A stretch of DNA of 64,000 nucleotides, taken from Pyropia haitanensis (lineage: Eukaryota; Rhodophyta; Bangiophyceae; Bangiales; Bangiaceae). Made by a program: the position numbers and the translations under genes. The stretch lies in NCBI GenBank assembly GCA_008729055.1, contig SDUX01000005.1, positions 310,001 to 374,000 of the forward strand. The letters run 5' to 3'. The notes beneath the pieces were generated by a model. That model did not search any database, was not told the origin of the DNA, and saw nothing but the letters and a program-made list of their open reading frames with translations. Numbering within the stretch: position 1 is the stretch's first letter; every line of letters begins with the position of its first letter. Positions 1-9,600 of this stretch are shown one piece after another.

Positions 1-2545
1 GGCGTCGCCATAGGCGCTGCGGCTGCCGTGGGGAGATCGGCGACGCGGCCGCCTTGGGACGGATCGGCGTGGCGGCCGCCGGGGCGGGGGCGCACGGACG
101 GCAGCGACGCGGCCACCGAGGCACTGCCCGCCGGTGTCGGCTGTGTGACCGCCAAGGGGCACGTTTTCGTACCTGGTGCCGAGGCCTTGGGCGCGGCTGT
201 GGGCGTCTCCGCTGCCGTGGGGCGCATTGCTGCGTGCCCGCCGGGGACGCGCCGCGCGCCGTCATCGGCGTCGCCGCCGTCCTGGGGCGGATCGCCGCAT
301 GACCTCCGCGGTGAGGCACGCCGCCGGCAGGTCAGCCGCAAGGCGCTGTGCGACGCCGTCGGAGTCGCAGCCGTCGGGGAGTGGATCGCGGGTGGCTGGC
401 TGCCGAGAGGCTAGGTGGCGCCGTTGGCCTTTCCGTCGTCTGGCGTTGGCTCGCCGCCGGCTTGCCATTCAGTCTCTGGGCTCCGCCGTCAGTGTGGCTG
501 CCATCCGTGGGCGGGTCGCCGTCTGGTCGCCGCCAAGGCGCTGGGCGCTGCCGTCATCATCGCCGCTGCCGTGAGGCGGTTCGCCGACTGCCAGTGGCCG
601 ACATGGCGGACGCGGCTGTGGGCGTCGCCGCCACCGTGGGGCGGATCACCGGCTGCCCGTGGCCGACGCGGTGGACACTACTGTCGGCGTGGGTGCCGTC
701 GGGGTTAGGCTCGCGGATTGCACGCGGCGGACGCGTAGGGAGCCAGTGTCGGCACTGCCGTCGGTGTAGGACGCGCCGCCGGCGTGCCTGCCGCCAAGGC
801 GTTGCACGCCGTCGTCGGCGTCGCCACCGTCGGGCGTACGATCGAAGCCGGTTTGCCTTGTTGGCGCTGGGCGACGTCGTCGGCAGCGTCGCCGTCGTTG
901 GGAGTGCTGCTGGCGTGGCAGCTGTCGTGGCGCTGGTGGCCGCCGTCGACGTCGCCATCGGCAAGGGGGCGGACTGCTGTTTCCCTGCCGTTGTAGCGCC
1001 AGGCGCCTCCGTTGGCATTGCCGCTGCGGAGGGGCGTGCCGCGGGCCCGCCTGTTGTCGTCGCGCTGGGTGCGCTGCCGGCGTGCCCGCCGTTGTCCCCC
1101 TGGGCACCGTCTTTGACGTCGCCGCTGTCGCTGGGGCGAGCGCCGCCGGCGTTGCTGCCGCTGTAGCGCATGGCGCCGCCGTTCGCGTCGCCGCTGCTGA
1201 AGGGCGTGGTGCCGGCGTTGCCGCTGTCGTGGTATTGGGCGTCGCCAACGGCGTAGCCGCCGCGGGGGTGCTGGGCAGCGCCGCTCGCCGGCCGCCGAGA
1301 AACGGAGTCCCGCCGTCAGCGTCGCCGCCGCCACGGAGGCGGATCGTTGCCGGCTCGCCGCCCAAGGGCTGCGTGCGGCCGTCGCCGTCGCCGTCGCCCT
1401 GAAGCGGATCGACGCCCGCCGGCCGCCGATGGGCCAGGCGCTGCCGTCGGCGTCGCCGCCGTTGTGGGCCGCGCCGCCGGCTTGCCGCCTGCCGAGGCAG
1501 TTGGCGCCGCCGTCGGCGTCGCTGCCGAGGTGGCGTGTGTCGCCGGCATGTCCGCCATCGTTGCACCCGCACGCCGCGGTCGTCGTCTCCGCGGCCAACG
1601 GCGCGGATTGTTGCAAGCCCGGCTTCGTGGCGATGGGTGCTGCCGTCGACGTCGCCGCCGTCGTGGGCCGCGCCGTCGGCGTGCGCGCCGTCGTGGCGCT
1701 TGGTGCTGCGGCCGGCATCGCCGCCGCCGTGGGGCGCACCGCCGGCGTGACCGTAGCGGCGAGGCTGCGCACGGCGGTCGGCGTTGCCGCCGCCGTCGGG
1801 GGCACCATCGGTTTGCCGTCCGTCGTGGGGCCGGGCGCCGACATCGGCGTCGCCGCCGCTGGGGGGGCGGATCGCCGCCTGCTGGCCGTCGAGAGTCCGA
1901 GCGGCGCCGTCGGCTTCGCCGCCGTCGTGGAAATCGCCGCTGGCGTGCCCGCTGTCGTGGCGCTAGACGCCGCCGTTGGCGTCATCGACGCCGGAGTGGG
2001 GGATTGACGCCGGTCCGCCGCGGAAACGCCGGGCGCCGCCGTCGGCGTCGCCACTGCCGGGCTTCGGATGACTGGCCTGCCGGCCGCCGACGGGCGGAGT
2101 GCTGACGTCGGCGTGGCCGCCGTCGTGGGGCGCGCCGCCGGCGTGCGCGCCGTCGTGTTGCCAGGCGCAGCGGTCGTCGTCACAGTCGTCCGCGTTGCGG
2201 ACGTCGTGGGTCGCGCCGACGGCATGCCCGCGTTTGTGGCGCTGTGGTTCACCGTCGGTGCCGCGGCCGTCACGGAACGTGCCGCTGGAGTGATTGTTGT
2301 CTTGGCAATGGGCGCCGTCGTCGGCGTCGCCGCCGTCGGCGACGCGGACGTCATTGCGCACTCCGCTGTCGTGCCCGCACGCCTAGCGCTAGGCGCCGCC
2401 GTCGGCATCGTCGCCGGCGCGGGGACGAATTGCTGCCGGCCTTCGAAGGGCCGGGCGCCGCCGTCGTTCTCGCCACCGTCGTGGGGCACGCCGCTGTAAT
2501 GCCCGCCGTCGTGGCGAAGGCGTCGCCGTCGGTGCGGAGGTCGTC
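1..2545. repeat. Degenerate GC-rich array, about 66 bp unit
   Basis: The stretch repeats a GCC/GTC-rich motif on the plus strand. From 1636 to about 1965 consecutive units are exactly 66 bp, so in that frame they read as 22-residue blocks of the form GAAVGVAAVVGRAAGV plus a variable tail. Further blocks with the same register appear near 600-660 and 2070-2500. Many frames stay open because the DNA has almost no TA-containing triplets, so open frames here are weak evidence of coding. Between blocks the register shifts, which argues for a diverged minisatellite and not one long repeat protein. The array continues beyond the left edge. Confidence 0.75.
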
Positions 2546-3520
2546 GTGGCGCGTGTCGCTTGCGCGGCGGCCGAAGCTCTGGGCGCTACCGTCAGCGCGG
2601 CGGCCGTCGGGGGGCGGGCTCCGCGTGCCCCCACGGGCGTGGCGGCTGCGGAGGCCGCGCTGCCAGAGGGCGCGTCCGATTGGGCCTCCCTGCTGCCGTT
2701 TGCGACCGCCGTGGACGACACGACCGTGGGCGGGTATGCCACGGACGCGCCGGCGGCGGCGGATGACGCCACGGCAGCCCCCCGACCATCTGCTGCCGCG
2801 CGCGGGCCGGCTGCCGGCATCACGGCGGCCGGCTCGTCAGCGCCCGCTGTGGTGGCGGTGGCGGCGCCCGGCGGGGAATTGAGCGCACTGGTGACGGCGG
2901 TCTTGCCAACCGGGACGACGACACCCGCGGCGGTAGCAACGGCGATGGCGGCTGCGGCGCCTTTCCTTGCGTCCGTTGCCGACGGGGTGGCGCCCACAAC
3001 CTTCACTGCGGTGTCTACCGGGGGTGACAGCAACCCGCCGCACGGCGACAGTAGTGCTGGCTGCGTTGGTGGCTGCCGTTGCCGCCACTTGCTGGGCGGC
3101 CGATGTCAGTTGCGGCGGGGGCGGCCACGGCGACAATGGCGACCGCGGCCGCGGCGGTGGCCGCAGAGTCGCTGTTGCGTCTGGCCCGATGGCGGCTTGG
3201 CGGAGAGTACACCCCATTGCCCCAGTCGCCGCCATCGTCGCCGCGGCCGCCACCACCATCCTCTGCGCGGCAGCCGCCGCCACTGTCGCCGCTGCAGCTG
3301 CCGCCGCCGCCACCGCCACCGCCGCCATCGCCGCGGCCGCCGTTGCGGCCGCTGTCCGGCGGCGCGGCCGACGCGGCGGCCGACGCGGCGGCCGAGGCGG
3401 CGTCGCCCGTCGGCCGCTTCTGGTCGCTCCTCGGCGGCGACGGCGGCGGCGCCGACCGCCGGAGCGGCGCCGCCCGCCGTCGCCGCCGCCGCCCTGACGC
3501 GGTCGCCGTCGACACGGTGA
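2546..3520 (+). CDS. Unrecognised Ala-rich open frame, possible 5' part of a host gene
   Basis: An open plus-strand frame just right of the 66 bp array reads as an Ala/Thr/Val-rich protein without the 22-residue periodicity up to about 3020. After that it turns into Arg/His-rich sequence typical of a wrong frame. A neighbouring frame at about 3040-3110 encodes a hydrophobic stretch (VVLAALVAAVAATCWAA) that could be a membrane segment. No family is recognised. It may be the N-terminal part of the gene pieces at 3493-5400, split by introns or sequence errors, or it may be non-coding GC-rich DNA. Confidence 0.25.
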   Translation: MARVACAAAEALGATVSAAAVGGRAPRAPTGVAAAEAALPEGASDWASLLPFATAVDDTTVGGYATDAPAAADDATAAPRPSAAARGPAAGITAAGSSAPAVVAVAAPGGELSALVTAVLPTGTTTPAAVATAMAAAAPFLASVADGVAPTTFTAVSTGGDSNPPHGDSSAGCVGGCRCRHLLGGRCQLRRGRPRRQWRPRPRRWPQSRCCVWPDGGLAESTPHCPSRRHRRRGRHHHPLRGSRRHCRRCSCRRRHRHRRHRRGRRCGRCPAARPTRRPTRRPRRRRPSAASGRSSAATAAAPTAGAAPPAVAAAALTRSPSTR

Positions 3521-3735
3521 TGTCCACAGTTGGATTCCCGCTGGTGGGCGTCCGCGCCGACTCCATGGCCACCGGCCACTTCCTCGATGTGGCGGTGGCC
3601 GACCTCTCCCGCCCGGATGTGCGATACGTGATTGCCGAGCTGTTGTTGATCCAGGACGTGGCCACGTGGATGCGGTCAGGCGTCAGCGTCTTGCAAGCGG
3701 TGGTGCTGTACGCGCTGCCCGAGCGGGACGGCGCG
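3493..3735 (+). CDS. Unrecognised protein segment (exon-like)
   Basis: This is the part of a longer open frame (3079-3969) that looks truly coding. Starting with ATG at 3520 it reads as an amphipathic, mixed-composition protein (for example VRYVIAELLLIQDV and GVSVLQAVVLYAL) unlike the Pro- and Arg-rich text before and after it. The antisense translation is the Ser/Thr/Arg-rich type expected of a shadow. The frame loses protein character near 3735, where the next plausible segment starts one frame over, so an indel or a very short intron is implied. I do not recognise the family. Confidence 0.4.
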
Positions 3736-3736
3736 G

Positions 3737-4072
3737 TTGATCCGGTGGGTCCTTGGCGGTCTCTTCGGCGACGGCATTCCCCCCGTGTTGGACCGCGTGA
3801 CCGGCCGCCTGCGCGCGCAGCCGACGGCGGCGGCCAAGCTGCCCGCCCAGCGCGTCGTTGCGGTCGTGCTGTGCAGCTGCCCGGCTGGCGCCGGCGCGGG
3901 GGGCACCGCCGCGCTGCTCGACGTGCCGCGGTTGCTCGAGGCGGTGCTCGGCCGGCTCGCTGCCGATGACAATGACTTCGGCGACGCGCTGACACGCGGC
4001 GGCGACGACCTGGTCGCGGCCGCCGCGGCCGCTGACACGGTTGGCACCGCCGCGGGCGGTGGCGTGTCGTAG
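3737..4072 (+). CDS. Unrecognised protein segment, continuation in another frame
   Basis: Directly after the previous segment, a +1-shifted frame reads LIRWVLGGLFGDGIPPVLDR and continues as a Leu/Ala-rich sequence with LDVPRLLEAVLGRLAADDND, then stops at a TAG in 4070-4072. Past that stop the same frame still looks protein-like for about 20 codons (ACRLVTPATLREVARA), so the stop may lie in an intron or mark decay. Composition matches the segments on both sides, which suggests one gene broken by introns, sequencing errors in G/C runs, or pseudogenisation. No family is recognised. Confidence 0.4.
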   Translation: MIRWVLGGLFGDGIPPVLDRVTGRLRAQPTAAAKLPAQRVVAVVLCSCPAGAGAGGTAALLDVPRLLEAVLGRLAADDNDFGDALTRGGDDLVAAAAAADTVGTAAGGGVS

Positions 4073-4124
4073 GCGACGGCGGCGGCGGCGGTGGCGGGCG
4101 CCTGCCGCCTCGTCACGCCCGCCA

Positions 4125-4463
4125 CGCTCCGCGAAGTGGCTCGGGCCCATCCGCACCGTGCGCGTCAACGCCGCGTGGAGCGACGACCCCGCGGCGTGGA
4201 CGCTGCCGCGCGCCTTGAACGGCGCGCTCTCGGTCGGCGGCGTCCACTTTGGCAGCCGGCGGGTGGGTGTATTGCCGCCGCTGGACGTGCCGGGCGACCC
4301 CATGCGGCTGAGGTTGGAGCGCGCCGCCGCGCCGCACCCGCAATCCTGTGCGAGGTACCGGTGGCTGGGGGTAGACGTCGGCGCGGACGCGATCGTCCAC
4401 TTGGACCAGGTCCGCGAGCGCACACGGGGGGGGTGGGGGGAGGACGGCGTCGGCGTTGGCTGA
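4125..4463 (+). CDS. Unrecognised protein segment
   Basis: A third plus-strand frame has protein character from about 4137 (KWLGPIRTVRVNAAWSDD, then ALNGALSVGGVHFGSRRVGV and YRWLGVDVGADAIVHLDQV) to about 4420, and stops at 4463 after a G-rich tail. A donor-like CAG^GTCCGC lies at 4407-4415. Downstream, 4790-4865 is a long pyrimidine tract ending in CACAG, which looks like a splice acceptor. The segment is probably an exon of the same unknown gene as its neighbours, but I could not find a splice combination that keeps the frame. Confidence 0.4.
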   Translation, partial: RSAKWLGPIRTVRVNAAWSDDPAAWTLPRALNGALSVGGVHFGSRRVGVLPPLDVPGDPMRLRLERAAAPHPQSCARYRWLGVDVGADAIVHLDQVRERTRGGWGEDGVGVG

Positions 4464-4866
4464 GCGGCCACCCCGTCCCGGCGCGAGCCGTAGCAGGTTT
4501 GGCGCGGTGCCGGTGGGGGGGGGGTCCGCCATGGCTGGTGTTGACGGCGGCGCCAGCCGCGGCGCTTGCGGCGACCGGCCTCGCCGTGGCCGCCACCGCC
4601 GTGACCGGCGGTGCAGCCCCGAGTGCCGGTCGTTTTTTGCTGCCGTATGGAACGTCGTGACGCCGCCGCTGCCTCGGCTGTGCTCTCCGGTTTGCCCGAC
4701 GCGCGCTTTGTACACCCTGTTCCTCCCCTTCCCCGCTCCGCGCTGTGTGGTTTCTCGCCCCCTGAGCCTGACTCCCTGTCTGCTGCTTGCTAAGCCCCTT
4801 TTTTTTCTTTGTCCCCCCTCCGCCCCTCCCGTCCCGCCAGTCGAGTCCCCCCACCCCCCGCACAGG

Positions 4867-5400
4867 ATGCGAGGCACGCACAAGTGGCAGCCTGGCGCCC
4901 CCCTCGGCGCGGGACGCTCCTGCCGACCCGACAAGCTGCTGGGCGACGTGCCTAACGCGAACGTCTACGCGACCAACAAGCCCGCCGAGTCGGCGCTTAT
5001 CAAGCGCAGCGCGTCCGCCACCATCAGCAGCCACAGGGTGTCGCCGCCGGGGCGGGCGGGGCTGATCCGGGAGCTCGCGGCGCTTAAGCCGCAGCTCAGC
5101 GCGTTGCGGGCCGCCCTGGCCGCCGCGGAGAGGCGAGGGCGCGCCGGGGGGGGACGCGACACCTCGCCCGCCGCCGCCTCCGCCAATGCGTCCGCCGCGG
5201 ACGAGCCGGCGGCGGCGTCGACGCCGGTGGCGGCGGTGGCGGGGGCTCCAGTGTCGTCCCCATACATCCTAGCCGTGACGACTGTGCTGGCGGCGGTCGT
5301 CGCCGCCGCCATTACCGTGGGACACGTCGCAGGCCGACGCGGCATACGTGCGGTCGCCGTCCCGCCTGGCGGTCGTCGCTGCACGCCTCTACTCGGGTGA
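4867..5400 (+). CDS. Unrecognised protein with C-terminal membrane segment
   Basis: The frame from ATG 4867 follows the acceptor-like tract at 4790-4865. It begins MRGTHKWQPGAPLG and has a basic Ser-rich region. An Ala/Leu-rich helix (LIRELAALKPQLSALRAALA, about residues 64-83) follows, then an Ala/Ser-rich linker. Near the end is one strongly hydrophobic segment (YILAVTTVLAAVVAAAITVG) followed by a short basic tail. The layout of helix or coiled coil, linker and a single C-terminal membrane span resembles tail-anchored proteins. I do not recognise a family. It may be the last exon of the gene at 3493-4463 or a separate small gene. Confidence 0.45.
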   Translation: MRGTHKWQPGAPLGAGRSCRPDKLLGDVPNANVYATNKPAESALIKRSASATISSHRVSPPGRAGLIRELAALKPQLSALRAALAAAERRGRAGGGRDTSPAAASANASAADEPAAASTPVAAVAGAPVSSPYILAVTTVLAAVVAAAITVGHVAGRRGIRAVAVPPGGRRCTPLLG

Positions 5401-6016
5401 GGCTGCACGCAGTTGGGCGGCAGCCGCTGCCGCCGCCGCTGGCGAGCACCCGGTCGCCTCTGCCGCCGCCGCTGGCGAGCACCCGGTCGCCTCTGCTGGC
5501 GGCGTTGCACCCACCCAAAAAGGGGACCTGGTTGCCGTGGGGGAGGGGGGGGGAAGGCGTCTGTCCCGGGAGGTGGTGCACCCGCGGGACACGCTCCCGG
5601 CACTGGCCGCGGCGATAGCGGACCACGTTGTGACGACTGCCAAGGGGGCCGACCGCGCCATCGATGACTCGACCAACGGCGCGACCGACGGCGTGTCGGC
5701 GACGGCAGCGGCGGCGGCGACGGCGGCGGCGGCGGAGACGGGGGCGACGGCGATGGCGACGGGACTGCGTGACCGGCCACGCCAGCCGTATGCCACTGCC
5801 GCCGCTGCCGGTGCGGGTCGGCTTGACTGGGCCGGCGTGTCCGCCGCCGCCGCCCCTTTCCCTCCCCCCATCCCGCCGGCCATCATTGGCGGTCCCTTCT
5901 TGCGCGATCCGCGGCTGCAGGTCAGGAATGGTGGCGGCCGCCGCGGCCGCAGCGGTCCCGCCATGCTGTTTGAGGGTTGCGGTCATCGCTGTCACTGCGG
6001 CGGCGTTGAGGGGTGA
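5348..6016 (+). CDS. Low-complexity open frame, doubtful gene
   Basis: A 222-codon plus-strand frame overlaps the end of the preceding frame. It is Ala-rich and contains an exact 33 bp tandem duplication (5428-5460 and 5461-5493) that keeps frame and gives AAAAGEHPVAS twice. The middle (REVVHPRDTLPALAAAIADH, about 5570-5630) looks moderately protein-like. No start context, splice sites or family signal was found. It could be an exon or simply open GC-rich DNA. Confidence 0.2.
   Translation: MRSPSRLAVVAARLYSGEAARSWAAAAAAAAGEHPVASAAAAGEHPVASAGGVAPTQKGDLVAVGEGGGRRLSREVVHPRDTLPALAAAIADHVVTTAKGADRAIDDSTNGATDGVSATAAAAATAAAAETGATAMATGLRDRPRQPYATAAAAGAGRLDWAGVSAAAAPFPPPIPPAIIGGPFLRDPRLQVRNGGGRRGRSGPAMLFEGCGHRCHCGGVEG
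5428..5493. repeat. Exact 33 bp tandem duplication
   Basis: Positions 5428-5460 are repeated base for base at 5461-5493. The length is a multiple of three, so any frame is preserved across it. Confidence 0.9.
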
Positions 6017-6289
6017 CAGGCGCGGGCGGCGGCGGAGCTGGCGGCGTGGCCGCCCGTCGTCGGCGCAAGGCACGCCCGGTGGTGCCGCTGATGGTGGTGG
6101 AGACCGCCAGGCGAGCTCATGGCGCTTGCTTTCCAGGACGCCGCAACCTGTGGGGCGCCCGTCGCGGGAACCCCCCTCCCCGTCCGCCCCCTTGGCCGGC
6201 AGCGCACGTGCGCAGCGCGGGGCGTCCACAGCACGGCGAGGTCGCCCGTATGGGCGGCGATGGCTCCGCATCAGTCTTGTCGCCCTCTA

Positions 6290-6620
6290 TAATGTCAGCC
6301 GTGTACGAGCAGCTACCATTGTGTAGGGTCACAGTAGTGAGCCTGTTGCACTCCTTGTCGAGGCAGATCTCCCCTATGGTCTGAGTCGAGCTCCCCTTGA
6401 TGATGAGCTCGGGGTCGGGGAAGTCGTACAACATTGTGCCGATATTGGCAGGATGGGAGGGCCCCAGCCCGCAGAACTCGTTCTCAGGGTGTGCGCGACA
6501 CAAGTGCTCTTCGACAGACTGGTGACGCAAGACGTCCAAGAGGACCACAGACACCTGCGAAGTGTGCAACAGGGTGGAACGGGCGTGGCCGATACAGAGG
6601 TAAACGCATGACGCAAGGCC
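6290..6620 (-). CDS. Unrecognised exon-like segment of lower GC
   Basis: At the edge of the large array a minus-strand frame of clearly different composition runs for about 100 codons. It contains HQSVEEHLCRAHPENEF, GTMLYDFPDPELIIKG and TIGEICLDKECNRLTTVTLH, with several Cys/His residues and little Ala/Gly/Arg bias. The open frame continues leftward to 6117, but after about 6290 it becomes Pro/Arg-rich and is probably not coding. I do not recognise it; the composition suggests a fragment of a mobile element or a captured exon. Confidence 0.35.
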
Positions 6621-9600
6621 CCGTCAAAGGCAGCAGCCGCTCCACGCCAATGCGAGCGGCGAGCGTCACCCCCACGTGAAACACCGGCCGCCCGCTGACA
6701 ACGTCAGCACCTGCTGGACGGCACAGCCGGCAGCGAGCACTACCCCACTGCCAACACCGGCAGCAGCCTGCTGTCAAAGCGGTTAGGGTGAGCGCCGCAC
6801 CTCGTACAGCGCCAGCTGCTGCTCGCCGTCACCGCCCGCGGCGAGCGCCGCACACCCGCCAAGCGGCAGCCGCCGGGCGCACACACCAACGGCAAGCGCC
6901 ACCTCCCCACCGACCCAGTAGCTGCCGATCGCCGCCGACGCAAGCGGCAGGCATCACCCCCCCGCCATTGCCAGCAGCCGCCCGCCACCAATGTTGGCAA
7001 CGAGCATCACTCCCACGCCAAACAGGGGCTATCCGCCGACCACGCCAGCACCTTCCCGACGGCAAAGCCCGCGTCGAACGCTACCCCGCCAAAGAGCATC
7101 AGCCAGGCGACAACGACCGCAAGCACCACCCCCCCGTCAACGCCAGCAGTTGCCTGCCGCCAAAAATGTCGGCAAGTGCAACCCCTTTGCAAAATCGACT
7201 GCAGCCGCGCGTCGCCAGAGCCGGCGGCTAGAACCACACCGACGCCAACACTAGCACGTGGCGATCGTCAAAGCAGCGGCGACGGCCAGCCCGAGCCTGA
7301 ACGGCGCCACTCCGACACCAAACCGCGGCCGCCCACCGTCACAGCCAGCGGCGAGCACCAGGTTCACGCCAAACAGCGCCACATTGCCGCTGAGCAGTGG
7401 TCACCCTTCACCATTGCCAGGGGCGAGAGCGAGCGCCACGCCAAACAGCGCCAAACCGACGCCGCACCGTGGCCACCCGCGGCCGATACCAATGCCAAGC
7501 CCCAGCCCCATGCAAGCTCCAGCAGCCGCGAGTCGCCGACGCCGGCGGAAACGGCCACACCTCCACCACCACCACCAGCCGCTCGCCGCCGACGCCGGCG
7601 GACCGAGCCACCACCGCGCAAGCGCCCGCGGTCGCCCGCCGCAAACGCCGTCGGCGAGCGCGGCCAACCCTCCAAAGACCAGCCACCGGGCGCAGACGGC
7701 AACGGCAAGCGCCACAACCAGCAGCCGCGCACCGCCAACGCCAGCGGGAAGAGCTGCCACTCTGCCAACGCCGGCAGCCACCTGCTGCTAACGCCGGCGG
7801 CAAGTGCAACGAACCCGCCAAACAGGGGCCGTCCACTGGCAACGCCAGGACCCGGCCAACGAAACACCCGGCGGCGACCGCCACATCGTCATTACCGCCA
7901 ACGCCAACAGCCGCCCGCCGCCACCGCCAACAGCCGTCCGACAGCCAAACCGGCGGCGAGCGCCACCCTCCAGCCAGCGCCAGGAATGGCCAGACGCCAA
8001 TGCCAGCGGAACATGCTCCGTCCCCGCCAACGCTAGCAGCCGCCGGGCGCCAACGGCGACGCTAAGCGCGATCTCCCAGCCGGCGGCGGCAGCCGCCCGC
8101 CATCCAGAGCAACGCCGAGCGCCACCCCACCGTCAGCGACATCGACCGTCCGCCACCAACGGCCGCAGCGAGCGCCGCTCATCCGCGAACCAGCAGCCGC
8201 TACGCGCCAACAGTGACGCCAAGAGCCGTCCCCCAGCCGACCCCGGCAGCCGGCCGCCGCTGTTGACGGCAGCGAGAGTCACTCCCACGCACACCAGTGA
8301 CCCCGAGCCAACAATGGCTGCCGTAAACAGCCAAACACAAGCACCACCGCTCCCACCAGCAGCCGCCCGCTGCCAACGCTGGCGGCAAGCGCCGCCTAAT
8401 CTCAAACACCAGCCGTGGAAAGCCGACAGCCGCGACAAGAGCCACTCCCCGCCAACGCCAGCAGCCGCCCGCCACCAAAGACGCCAACCCCCACCCCCCA
8501 GCCAGCGCTCGCAGCAGCCCGCCGCCAGCATCAGCGGCGAGCGTCACCTCGACGCCAAGATTCCGCCGCCCGCCAGAGACAGCAGCAGCAGCCCGACGGC
8601 CACCCGGCGACGAGCGCCACCCCTCGAACAACGCCGGCAAACATTCGCCGCCAGCATGGACGCATAGCGGCCCACCACAGCGATCCCTAGCAGCCGCCGG
8701 CAGTCAATGCCGGCGTCGAGAACCACCCTCCCCGCCGGCATCAGCAGCGGCCCGCCACCAACGCCGGCGGCGAGCGCCGCTCACCCGCCAACCAGCGACC
8801 GCCGGGCGCAACCACCAGCGCCGCCCCCTGCCAACGACAAGAACTGCTTGCGGTCAACGCTAGCTGCAAGCGACACCCCCCCATCTGCGCAATCAGCTGC
8901 CTGGTGCCCGCGCCGACAGCAAAACGCCATCCCCGCGCCAAACAGCAGTCGACGCCTGAAAACGCCAGCAGCCGGCCGACAGCACGGCACGCGGCAAACG
9001 GCACCCCCCCGCCAACACCAGCAGACACCCGCCACCAGCAGCAACGCCAAGCGCCACACCGCAGGCTTCTCCAGCATCCGCCCGCAGCCAGAGCAGACGG
9101 CGAGAGCCAATCCCGCTCTATCGGCGTCAACCGTCTCCCGATAGCCTCCCGCCGAGAAACAGGGAAGTCAAGCGGCACCTCACAGCCAAAGCCAGAAGCG
9201 GCCTGCCGCCAGCGCCGGCGGCAAGCGCCACCCATCAGCCAAACAGCAGCCGCCGGGCGTCAACTGCAACGCCAAGCGCCACCTCCGCGCCAGCGCAAGC
9301 ACCCTCTTCGCCAGCGCCAGCAGCCGCCTGCCGCAATCGGCGGCGACGAGCAGCGACCACCCGCCAGAAAGCGGCCGCCCGCTGCCAACACCGGCGCCAA
9401 GCCTCATCCCCCTACCAGCGACACCAGCCGCGCGCCGCCAACGCCGGCGGGAAAAAACCGCCCTCCCGTCAACGCCGACAGAGAGCTTCGCCCAATTGCC
9501 GCAAGAGCAGCCGCCAGGCGCAAACAGCGACGCCAAGCGCCACACCCGCGCCGACGCCAGCAGCTGCCAGCCGTCAAAACCCACGGCAAGCGCCAGTACC

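Noticed and set aside
3015..3995. Long minus-strand frame opposite the unknown gene
   Set aside because: Its Ser/Thr/Arg-rich text is the typical shadow of the hydrophobic plus-strand frame.
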